Source: an uncultured Eubacteriales bacterium (GTDB lineage: Bacteria; Bacillota; Clostridia; Christensenellales; Christensenellaceae). From it: a stretch of DNA of 6,229 nucleotides. The DNA is taken from NCBI GenBank assembly GCA_902782475.1, contig CACZNR010000110.1, positions 1-6,229 on the forward strand. Direction: 5' to 3'. The notes below the pieces were generated by a model, which worked only from the letters and a program-made list of their open reading frames with translations, was not told the DNA's origin and searched no databases. Positions 1 to 5,434 of this stretch are shown in pieces (positions within the stretch are counted from its first letter, which is position 1; every line of letters begins with the position of its first letter). The translations under genes and the position numbers were made by a program.

Positions 1-100
1 GATGATTTTTGACAACTTTATTTTAACGAGTTGATCCCTGATTGTCTCTTATTTTTTTATTAGACCCCAATTAAAAGTATAGAACCTTTTAAAAAGCAAG

Positions 101-125
101 GGGCTGCCTCGTTTTGAGACAGCCC
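101..125 (-). terminator. Terminator hairpin after the esterase gene, probably bidirectional
   Basis: The arms GGGCTG (101-106) and CAGCCC (120-125) enclose an inner CTC/GAG pair (108-110 with 116-118) and a 5-base loop. The position between them (107 with 119) is a C-A mismatch in plus-strand RNA but a G-U wobble in minus-strand RNA, giving a continuous 10-bp stem for the esterase transcript. Downstream on the minus strand the RNA reads CUUGC and then five Us, so the U tract is offset. On the plus strand a run of seven Ts (127-133) follows at once, so the hairpin should also stop plus-strand transcription. The esterase stop codon TAA (132-134) lies inside that T run. Confidence 0.75.
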
Positions 126-131
126 ATTTTT

Positions 132-1109
132 TTACAACATATTCCTCATCCACTGATCCGCAAGGTCTGGCCAGACCTCAGCTTCCCTGTTCCTCACTGC
201 AGTGTCATTATCTACCCTAGAAAGCTGACCATCCAGCCTCCTGATGGTATCCTCGGCCCCGTCAAGCTCTTCTGGCCGTATCTTTCCTTCTTCAAGCGCT
301 CTTTTAAGTGCTCTCAGCGGTCCGTACGTATATGCATTTTCCTCTGTGACAGCACTGTTGCCGTCTGCAGTTGCCAGTCCATGAACTCCGCTTGTGAAAA
401 CGTGCAGAGCCACCGGGATGTCCTTTTCCCTCAGAGCCTGTGCATACTCAAATGAATTCCTGACAGGTACAGTCGCATCATCAAATGTATGCCAAATAAA
501 TGCCGGAGGAGTATCAGCCTTCACATTCTTCTCATTTGATGCGTAAAGGATCTCCTCTTCAGTCCTTTCCTTACCAAGGAGCATCTCAATGGATTCCCTG
601 TGAGTAAAGGAAATATCCCCCGATATCACCGGATATGACAGTATGCTGAGATCAGGTCTTGCAGGGATATCCCGGAACCTTGGGTCAGCATCAGGCACAT
701 CGTCAAAGTGCACGCACAGTGAAGCTGCAGCATGCCCGCCGGCAGAAAAGCCACAGATGGCGACCCTGTCCCCCATTACCCTGAACTTCTCTTTGTTATA
801 GCGGATATATCTGACAGCTCTTGCCAGATCATTCAGTGCCTGCTTCCTGACAGGAGAAATACCCAGCATATTGGTCGTATAGGTCACCACGAAAGCCTGA
901 TATCCTCTTTCGTAGAATATTTCTGCCACAGGTTCACCCTCTGTAGGAGATACGAATCTGTATGCTCCACCAGGTACCACAAGCACCGCAGGCCTTTTTA
1001 CTTCATCTTCATGTATATACGGCACAAGGAAAGGATATGCCCCGAACGTCTTTTCATGGGTATATTCGTTTTTGCCTGCATCCCATATCATGCATCTTTC
1101 AAGTCTCAT
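132..1109 (-). CDS. Alpha/beta hydrolase, acetyl-esterase/lipase type
   Basis: A 325-residue serine hydrolase of the alpha/beta fold, closest in style to the acetyl-esterase/acetylxylan-esterase group (COG0657-like). Visible landmarks are the oxyanion-loop motif PGGAY (residues 46-50), the nucleophile elbow GFSAG (120-124, Ser122), an acid loop HTFDDATVP with probable catalytic Asp211, and GVHG with probable catalytic His243. All three catalytic residues are therefore present and in the usual order. No signal peptide or membrane segment is seen, so it should act in the cytoplasm, probably removing acetyl or other short acyl groups from small imported substrates such as sugar esters; the substrate is inferred from family only. 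About 55 charged residues follow the end of the catalytic core (roughly 271-325), longer than the usual tail. The ATG has GGGAG nine bases upstream (1119-1123). It lies 79 bases after tpiA, beyond a strong terminator, so it probably has its own promoter, though I see no convincing one. Confidence 0.88.
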   Translation of the reverse strand: MRLERCMIWDAGKNEYTHEKTFGAYPFLVPYIHEDEVKRPAVLVVPGGAYRFVSPTEGEPVAEIFYERGYQAFVVTYTTNMLGISPVRKQALNDLARAVRYIRYNKEKFRVMGDRVAICGFSAGGHAAASLCVHFDDVPDADPRFRDIPARPDLSILSYPVISGDISFTHRESIEMLLGKERTEEEILYASNEKNVKADTPPAFIWHTFDDATVPVRNSFEYAQALREKDIPVALHVFTSGVHGLATADGNSAVTEENAYTYGPLRALKRALEEGKIRPEELDGAEDTIRRLDGQLSRVDNDTAVRNREAEVWPDLADQWMRNML

Positions 1110-1147
1110 AGTTCCCGTCTCCCTTTATGTCTAATACCTGCAAGTAC

Positions 1148-1175
1148 AAAAAAAGGAGGTCAACTGACCTCCTTT
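1148..1175 (-). terminator. Strong intrinsic terminator after tpiA
   Basis: Perfect 10-bp arms (1152-1161 and 1166-1175) enclose a 4-base loop. On the minus strand they are followed by an uninterrupted run of seven Ts (1148-1154, three of them in the stem). It begins 13 bases after the tpiA stop codon and ends the pgk-tpiA transcript. The first arm on the minus strand reads AAAGGAGGTC, which contains a consensus Shine-Dalgarno sequence but has no start codon placed to use it. Confidence 0.93.
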
Positions 1176-1188
1176 GAAAATCAAAATC

Positions 1189-1935
1189 TCAGTAAAGAAC
1201 TACCTTTGAGAAGTCTTCAGCCTTAAGACTTGCACCACCGATAAGGCCTCCGTCGATCTCCTTCTGAGCCATGAGCTCAGTTGCGTTCTTAGGATTCATG
1301 CTTCCGCCATACTGTATCCTCATTGCTTCAGATACTTCTTCGCCATAGACATCCTTTACAGCATTCCTTATTGCTTCGATGGTATCATTTGCTTCCTTTG
1401 AAGTAGCAGTCTTTCCTGTTCCGATGGCCCAGATAGGCTCGTATGCTATAACGACCTTCTTTACATCCTCTCCGGCAATGCCATTGAGTGCAAGCTTTGT
1501 CTGCATACTTACGAAGTCATTGGTAACACCCTTTTCCCTCTGATCAAGGGATTCACCGACACAGATGATAGGTGTAAGGCCGTTTTCAAGTATTACCTTT
1601 GCCTTCTTGTTTACGGTCTCATCAGTCTCATTGAAATACTGTCTTCTCTCACTGTGTCCGATTATGATGTACTCGACTCCGAGTTCCTTCAGCATATCGA
1701 TGGACACTTCGCCTGTGAATGCTCCGCTCTTCTCAAAGTGTACATTCTGTGCACCAAGCTTGATGTTTGTTCCCTTAACGAGTTCTGCAACAGTATACAG
1801 AGCTGTGTAAGGAGGACATACTACTACATCGATATCAGCATCCTTTACCAGTGGTATAAGATCCTTTACAAGCTGTGCAGCTTCTGAAGGAGTCTTGTTC
1901 ATCTTCCAGTTTCCGGCTATTATTGGTCTTCTCAT
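1189..1935 (-). CDS. tpiA: Triose-phosphate isomerase
   Basis: Interconverts dihydroxyacetone phosphate and glyceraldehyde 3-phosphate in glycolysis and gluconeogenesis, as a cytosolic TIM barrel, normally a homodimer. The 248-residue protein has the standard family length and all key residues: Asn9 and Lys11 in AGNWKMN, catalytic His94 in IIGHSERR, catalytic Glu166 in [11 protein letters not shown] with the mobile loop 6 after it, and the phosphate-binding YGGS (209-212) and GGAS (233-236). The start is the ATG at 1935, because family members begin right before [12 protein letters not shown] and GGAG (1943-1946) lies seven bases upstream. An in-frame GTG at 2019 would add 28 residues that lie inside pgk and match nothing in the family. 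It follows pgk by 13 bases, so the two are co-transcribed and probably translationally linked. A strong terminator follows. Confidence 0.98.
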   Translation of the reverse strand: MRRPIIAGNWKMNKTPSEAAQLVKDLIPLVKDADIDVVVCPPYTALYTVAELVKGTNIKLGAQNVHFEKSGAFTGEVSIDMLKELGVEYIIIGHSERRQYFNETDETVNKKAKVILENGLTPIICVGESLDQREKGVTNDFVSMQTKLALNGIAGEDVKKVVIAYEPIWAIGTGKTATSKEANDTIEAIRNAVKDVYGEEVSEAMRIQYGGSMNPKNATELMAQKEIDGGLIGGASLKAEDFSKVVLY

Positions 1936-1942
1936 ATTCTTT

Positions 1943-1946
1943 CTCC
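1943..1946 (-). promoter_or_regulatory. Ribosome binding site that fixes the tpiA start
   Basis: GGAG on the minus strand, seven bases before the ATG at 1935 and directly beside the pgk stop codon (1949-1951). It supports the shorter start over the in-frame GTG at 2019. Confidence 0.85.
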
Positions 1947-1948
1947 GA

Positions 1949-3133
1949 TCATTTGTCATTAAGTGCAGCGATTCCAGGAAGTTCCTTGCCTTCAAGGAAT
2001 TCAAGTGAAGCACCGCCACCTGTTGAGATGTGGCTCATCTTGTCGCCATATCCAAGGCTCTTGACTGCTGCTGCGGAATCTCCTCCGCCGATGATTGTGA
2101 TGGCATCCTTTGCATCAGCCATTGCCTGAGCAACTGCTCTGGTTCCTGCTGCGAATGAGCTCATCTCTGCAACTCCCATAGGTCCGTTCCATACAACTGT
2201 CTTTGCCTTCATTATCTCCTCTGAAAAGATAAGTCTTGTGGAAACACCGATATCAAGTGCCATATAACCATCAGGTATGTTCTCTACAGGTACCATGACT
2301 GTCTTTGCTTCATTATCGAACTTGTCAGCTGCAACTACATCGCTTGGAAGGAGCACCTTTACTCCTCTTAACTTTGCCTTCTTGAGAAGGTCCTTTGCGA
2401 TCTCTATGCTGTCAGCATCAACAAGTGAATTCTTCATGTCTATGCCCTCTGCAGCAAGGAATGTATTTGCCATTCCTCCACCGATTATGAGGCAGTCAAC
2501 CTTATTGAACAGATTGTCGATAACGCCGATCTTGTCTGCTATCTTTGCTCCGCCGAGTATTGCCACGAAAGGTCTTACAGGATTATCCAGTGCGTTTCCG
2601 AGGAACTGGAGCTCCTTCTCGATGAGGAATCCTGCTACTGCAGGCAGATATTCAGCAACTGCTGCTGTTGAAGCATGTGCTCTGTGAACAGCTCCGAATG
2701 CATCATCTACGTATACATCAGCATAGCTTGCCAGTTTCTTTGCAAATTCAGGGTCGTTTGCAGTCTCTTCCTTGTGGAAACGAAGGTTCTCAAGAAGAAC
2801 TACTTCTCCTTCCTTGATGTTTGCAACTGCTTCATCAGCGCTCTTTCCGATAACGTCTGTTGCAAATGTGACCTTGTTTGTCAGAAGTGCCTGAAGTCTT
2901 CTTGCTACAGGCTGAAGTGAGAATTCAGGTTTGAACTCACCCTTTGGTCTTCCGAGATGTGAGCAGAGGATGACCTTTGCATTGTTCTCCAGTAAATACT
3001 TGATCGTAGGAAGTGCTGCCTGGATACGTGTCTCGTCTGTTATCTCTCCATCCTTGAGAGGTACGTTGAAGTCTACACGTACAAGGACTTTCTTTCCATT
3101 TACATCAATGTCTCTTATAGTCTTTTTATTCAT
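1949..3133 (-). CDS. pgk: Phosphoglycerate kinase
   Basis: Transfers a phosphate from 1,3-bisphosphoglycerate to ADP, the first ATP-yielding step of glycolysis; cytosolic monomer with two Rossmann-like lobes. The 394 residues match the usual bacterial length. The N-terminal 3-phosphoglycerate site shows RVDFNVP (19-25), Arg36, SHLGRP (58-63), ENLRF with Arg118, and HRAH with Arg151. The C-terminal nucleotide lobe shows GGAKIADK (194-201, Lys197), WNGPMG (315-320), GGGDSAAA (349-356) and the phosphate loop STGGGAS (370-376). The gene looks intact and functional. AAGGAG (3142-3147) lies eight bases before the ATG. It is the first gene after a good promoter and is followed by tpiA in the same operon. 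In many Bacillota pgk sits between gapA and tpiA with mutase and enolase behind; here gapA is not upstream and a terminator follows tpiA. Confidence 0.99.
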   Translation of the reverse strand: MNKKTIRDIDVNGKKVLVRVDFNVPLKDGEITDETRIQAALPTIKYLLENNAKVILCSHLGRPKGEFKPEFSLQPVARRLQALLTNKVTFATDVIGKSADEAVANIKEGEVVLLENLRFHKEETANDPEFAKKLASYADVYVDDAFGAVHRAHASTAAVAEYLPAVAGFLIEKELQFLGNALDNPVRPFVAILGGAKIADKIGVIDNLFNKVDCLIIGGGMANTFLAAEGIDMKNSLVDADSIEIAKDLLKKAKLRGVKVLLPSDVVAADKFDNEAKTVMVPVENIPDGYMALDIGVSTRLIFSEEIMKAKTVVWNGPMGVAEMSSFAAGTRAVAQAMADAKDAITIIGGGDSAAAVKSLGYGDKMSHISTGGGASLEFLEGKELPGIAALNDK

Positions 3134-3141
3134 AGAAACAT

Positions 3142-3147
3142 CTCCTT
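3142..3147 (-). promoter_or_regulatory. Strong ribosome binding site of pgk
   Basis: AAGGAG on the minus strand with an eight-base gap to the ATG (3131-3133). Near-consensus strength suits a highly expressed glycolytic gene. Confidence 0.88.
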
Positions 3148-3184
3148 ATAATAATAAAAGATAGATTTCAAAATAATCCTTTAT

Positions 3185-3206
3185 AATTTTAATGACAATT
3201 AAAATT
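3185..3206. repeat. Perfect 9-bp inverted repeat in the pgk promoter, possible operator
   Basis: AATTTTAAT (3185-3193) and ATTAAAATT (3198-3206) are exact reverse complements separated by four bases (GACA on the plus strand). The stem contains only A and T and no U tract follows, so it is a poor terminator. It covers most of the spacer and all of the likely -10 element of the pgk promoter, where a bound dimeric regulator would block RNA polymerase. It does not match the Rex (TTGTTAA-type) pattern. Chance occurrence in AT-rich promoter DNA remains possible. The palindrome itself is certain; its role is inferred. Confidence 0.6.
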
Positions 3207-3214
3207 CATGTCAA
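3186..3214 (-). promoter_or_regulatory. Sigma-A type promoter for pgk-tpiA
   Basis: On the minus strand a perfect -35 box TTGACA (3209-3214) is followed after exactly 17 bases by TAAAAT (3186-3191), five of six matches to the -10 consensus. This predicts a transcription start near 3179 and a leader of about 45 bases that ends with the strong pgk ribosome binding site. The promoter lies wholly in the 92-base gap after trmL, so pgk-tpiA can be expressed independently of the upstream operon. Confidence 0.8.
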
Positions 3215-3225
3215 CAAAAGGCATT

Positions 3226-3690
3226 TCACCACAGTGAAGGATACCCTGTCTGTCTCAGGGATTCGTATACGGCTACAGCAACGGAATTTGCAAGATTCAG
3301 TGATCTTATCTCATCCCCCATGGGGATGCGGACTGCATTTTCACTGTTTCCATAGATAAGATATTCAGGAAGCCCTGCACTTTCCTTTCCGAATATAAGG
3401 AAATCCCCGTCCTTATACGTTACATCGGAATATCTCCTTGATGCCTTGGTGGAGAAATACCAGAACGTGCCCTTTCCCTCGTTCAGTGAGCGGAATTCAT
3501 CTATGTCCCTATATATGCAGATATCCACCTTGTCCCAGTAATCGAGGCCAGCCCTCTTTACATATTTATCTTCCATGCTGAACCCAAGAGGTTCTATGAG
3601 ATGGAGCCTTGATCCTGTGGCAACACATGTCCTGCCGATATTTCCCACATTTCCGCCCTGTTCAGGTTCATGAAGAACTATATTCATCAT
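3226..3690 (-). CDS. trmL: tRNA (cytidine(34)-2'-O)-methyltransferase TrmL
   Basis: A SpoU/SPOUT-class methyltransferase that uses S-adenosylmethionine to methylate the 2'-hydroxyl of the wobble base 34 of certain leucine tRNAs. The 154 residues equal the single-domain TrmL/YibK length. Motif 1 is NVGNIGR (14-20, with Arg20), motif 2 is FGKESAGLP (100-108), and motif 3 is IPM...RSLNLANSVAVAVYE (122-143); motifs 2 and 3 form the deep-trefoil knot that binds the cofactor. The N-terminus MMNIVLHEPE lines up with the family's usual start, favouring the first of two adjacent ATGs. That ATG (3688-3690) overlaps the aminotransferase stop codon in an ATGA arrangement, so it is probably translated by coupling; no strong ribosome binding site is seen. 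It is the last gene of the lrp operon. It could modify other tRNAs, but the family call is firm. Confidence 0.95.
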   Translation of the reverse strand: MMNIVLHEPEQGGNVGNIGRTCVATGSRLHLIEPLGFSMEDKYVKRAGLDYWDKVDICIYRDIDEFRSLNEGKGTFWYFSTKASRRYSDVTYKDGDFLIFGKESAGLPEYLIYGNSENAVRIPMGDEIRSLNLANSVAVAVYESLRQTGYPSLW

Positions 3691-4856
3691 TTCAGTGTAC
3701 CTGTGAATCTCTCTATCCTTCTGACAGCTTCCTGGATATTCTCATATGATGTTGCATAGGAACACCTTATGAATCCCTCACCGTTCTTTCCGAATGCTGT
3801 TCCGGGAACGCATGCAACATGGTACTCGAGCAGCAGCCTTTTGCAGAACTCTTCAGATGTGAGTCCGCTGGCAGTTATATTGGGAAATACGTAGAAAGCT
3901 CCCCTCGGTTCATAGCATGAATAACCGAGTCTTCTGAAACTGTCCACAAGGAACACCCTTCTTTTGTTGTAGCTTCTGAGCATCTCGGCGATCTGGGAGT
4001 AATCCTTGTTCATCTCGTTCGAAAGAGCTTCCTCTCCTGCACGCTGTGACATTATGGGTGCACACAACATCGTATACTGATGGATCTTCAGCATGGCATT
4101 TATGAACGGCTTTGGGCCGGCAGCATAGCCAAGTCTCCACCCTGTCATGGCAAAGGCCTTTGAGAATCCATTGATAAGGATGGTCCTGTCCTCGAAGCCC
4201 TCTGCGACCGATCTGTGTCTCCTGCCATATGTGAGCTCTGCATATATCTCATCAGCTATCACTATGAGATCATATTTCAGAGCGATCTCCTGTATGTCTA
4301 TTATGTCTTCTTCGCTCAGTATTGCTCCCGTAGGATTGTTTGGATACGGTACCACTATTATCTTGGTCTTTTCTGTAATGGTCTTTTCGATATTCTCCTT
4401 GCGGATGACGAAATCATCCTCTTCTCTTGTGACTATGGGCACAGGAACGCCGTGCGCAAAAAGGACACTCGGTTCATATGATACATATGACGGTGCAGGT
4501 ATGAGCACCTCATCACCGGGATCTATGAGTGCACGGAAAGCGAGGTCCAGGGCCTCACTGGCACCGACGGTCACCAGCATCTGGTCAGGTTCATAATGCA
4601 CATTGAACCTTTCAGACAGATACTGCTTGATAAGGCTCCTTATCCTTGGAGTCCCGCTGTTTGAAGTGTAATGTGTCTCTCCCATCTGAATGGAATTAAT
4701 GGCAGACTGTCTTATGTTCCACGGGGTCACGAAATCAGGTTCCCCGACGCTCATGGAGATCACATCCTTAAGTTCATTTGCTATGTCAAAGAACTTCCTT
4801 ATACCGGAAGGTTCGACACTGCTCACTGAAGAAGCTATGAGTTTTTCGTAATTCAC
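3687..4856 (-). CDS. Class I/II PLP-dependent aminotransferase (fold type I, PatA/aspartate-aminotransferase-like)
   Basis: Moves an amino group between an amino acid and a 2-oxo acid using pyridoxal phosphate; cytosolic, expected to be a homodimer. The 389 residues span a complete enzyme. Landmarks are the N-terminal VGEPDF (37-42), PNNPTGA (172-178, Asn174), ADEIY (201-205, Asp202 and Tyr205), the PLP lysine in FSKAFAMTGWRLG (231-243, Lys233), and Arg364 in FIRCSYA for the substrate carboxylate. Substrate choice cannot be read from sequence. The PatA-like branch includes aspartate, aromatic and N-acetyl-diaminopimelate aminotransferases. The start is GTG, whose GTGA overlaps the lrp stop codon; no strong ribosome binding site precedes it, so translation is probably coupled to lrp. 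Pairing with an Lrp/AsnC regulator suggests that the regulator senses an amino acid related to this reaction. Confidence 0.93.
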   Translation of the reverse strand: MNYEKLIASSVSSVEPSGIRKFFDIANELKDVISMSVGEPDFVTPWNIRQSAINSIQMGETHYTSNSGTPRIRSLIKQYLSERFNVHYEPDQMLVTVGASEALDLAFRALIDPGDEVLIPAPSYVSYEPSVLFAHGVPVPIVTREEDDFVIRKENIEKTITEKTKIIVVPYPNNPTGAILSEEDIIDIQEIALKYDLIVIADEIYAELTYGRRHRSVAEGFEDRTILINGFSKAFAMTGWRLGYAAGPKPFINAMLKIHQYTMLCAPIMSQRAGEEALSNEMNKDYSQIAEMLRSYNKRRVFLVDSFRRLGYSCYEPRGAFYVFPNITASGLTSEEFCKRLLLEYHVACVPGTAFGKNGEGFIRCSYATSYENIQEAVRRIERFTGTLK

Positions 4857-5344
4857 GGTGACACCACCAATCTCTTCTGCTCATTGCCTTTGTTCAGGAC
4901 AGTACCGTTCTCTTTGTATTTTCTCATGAGGAAAGTGGTCTCTGTGCTCTTGACTCCTTCAAGTATCGCCAGTTTCTCCCAGACGAACTTTGATATCTCC
5001 TTCATGGTCTTTGCTTCGACCCTGATGGAGAAATCGTACCTTCCGGACATCAGATACAGTGACTTGACTTCCGGGAACTCATATATCCTTCTTGCTATGT
5101 CTTCATAGCCGAAGTTGAGCTTAGGCTCTACCTTTATCTCTATCATGGCTTCAGCCGGTGCATCGTCACCAAGAGCCTCTGAATTTATGAGGGCTTCATA
5201 TTTCACTATGATGCCTTCCTTTTCCATGGCACCTATCTCTTCGTCCACGGTTTTTTCGTCAGTATCAAGCATCCTTGCTATCATTGCATGGGTAGTCAGT
5301 GCATCATCCTTAAGTATCGCCAGTATCTCTTTACGAATATCCAT
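4853..5344 (-). CDS. Lrp/AsnC family transcriptional regulator
   Basis: A 163-residue amino-acid-responsive DNA-binding protein. Residues 1-50 form the winged helix-turn-helix (ILAILKDDALTTHAMIARML and the following helix), ending in the usual GIIVKYEALIN wing and linker. Residues 65-142 form the RAM ligand-binding and oligomerisation domain, with the typical SGRYDFSIRVEA strand (100-111). A short basic tail follows. The start is the ATG at 5344, which begins in family style (MDIRKEIL) and has GGAG (5352-5355) seven bases upstream; an in-frame TTG at 5395 would add 17 residues without a ribosome binding site and would lie across the promoter. The gene opens an operon with the aminotransferase (GTGA overlap) and trmL. 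Family members commonly regulate their own operon and act as dimers or octamers; the effector here is unknown. Confidence 0.93.
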   Translation of the reverse strand: MDIRKEILAILKDDALTTHAMIARMLDTDEKTVDEEIGAMEKEGIIVKYEALINSEALGDDAPAEAMIEIKVEPKLNFGYEDIARRIYEFPEVKSLYLMSGRYDFSIRVEAKTMKEISKFVWEKLAILEGVKSTETTFLMRKYKENGTVLNKGNEQKRLVVSP

Positions 5345-5351
5345 ATGAATT

Positions 5352-5355
5352 CTCC
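5352..5355 (-). promoter_or_regulatory. Ribosome binding site that fixes the lrp-type start
   Basis: GGAG on the minus strand, seven bases before the ATG at 5344. It decides against the upstream TTG at 5395. Confidence 0.8.
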
Positions 5356-5372
5356 AGTTCTTTATTTCAATT

Positions 5373-5378
5373 AGTATA
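5373..5378 (-). promoter_or_regulatory. Probable -10 element of the lrp-aminotransferase-trmL operon
   Basis: TATACT on the minus strand matches five of six -10 consensus bases and lies 28 bases before the regulator's ATG. The -35 region at 17-base spacing (about 5396-5401, TTCCTT) is poor and overlaps the base of the upstream terminator hairpin, so the promoter may be weak or need an activator, for example the Lrp-type protein itself. Confidence 0.45.
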
Positions 5379-5395
5379 AAGCATTTTTTATTCAA

Positions 5396-5421
5396 AAGGA
5401 ACTAGGTTGCCCTAATTCCTT
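5396..5421 (-). terminator. Hairpin terminator after the citrate-synthase-like gene
   Basis: Eleven-base arms 5396-5406 and 5411-5421 enclose a loop that reads GCAA (a GNRA tetraloop) in minus-strand RNA. Ten pairs are Watson-Crick; the eleventh (5402 with 5415) is a G-U wobble only in minus-strand RNA and a C-A mismatch in plus-strand RNA, which supports function on the minus strand. The following U tract is short (four Us, two of them in the stem), so efficiency may be moderate. The hairpin starts 13 bases after the upstream stop codon. Confidence 0.65.
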
Positions 5422-5434
5422 GATCTTGTCAGTT

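Noticed and set aside
1..100. AT-rich left flank with a plus-strand TTGACA at 9-14 and a minus-strand TATACT near 80
   Set aside because: Neither box has a properly spaced partner and no gene in the window could be driven by them; every frame is closed by stops.
1110..1147. A promoter for the esterase, with TTGACC in the terminator arm as a -35 box
   Set aside because: The nearest -10-like sequence is about 21 bases away, too far for a standard promoter.
1936..2019. A 28-residue N-terminal extension of triose-phosphate isomerase from a GTG at 2019
   Set aside because: It lies inside pgk, lacks a ribosome binding site and family similarity, whereas the ATG at 1935 has a good site and the canonical N-terminus.
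3134..3225. A riboswitch or T-box leader upstream of pgk
   Set aside because: The predicted leader is only about 45 bases and shows no conserved leader motifs or terminator/antiterminator pair.
3224..3237. A small hairpin (TTCAC/GTGAA on the minus strand) at the end of trmL as a terminator
   Set aside because: Only five base pairs, it overlaps the stop codon and has no adjacent long U tract, so I could not support it.
3910..4140. A 76-codon minus-strand frame inside the aminotransferase gene
   Set aside because: It is an alternative frame within a clearly coding region, with no recognisable motif.
5345..5395. A 17-residue extension of the Lrp-type regulator from a TTG at 5395
   Set aside because: No ribosome binding site precedes it, it would cover the likely -10 box, and the ATG at 5344 fits the family start.
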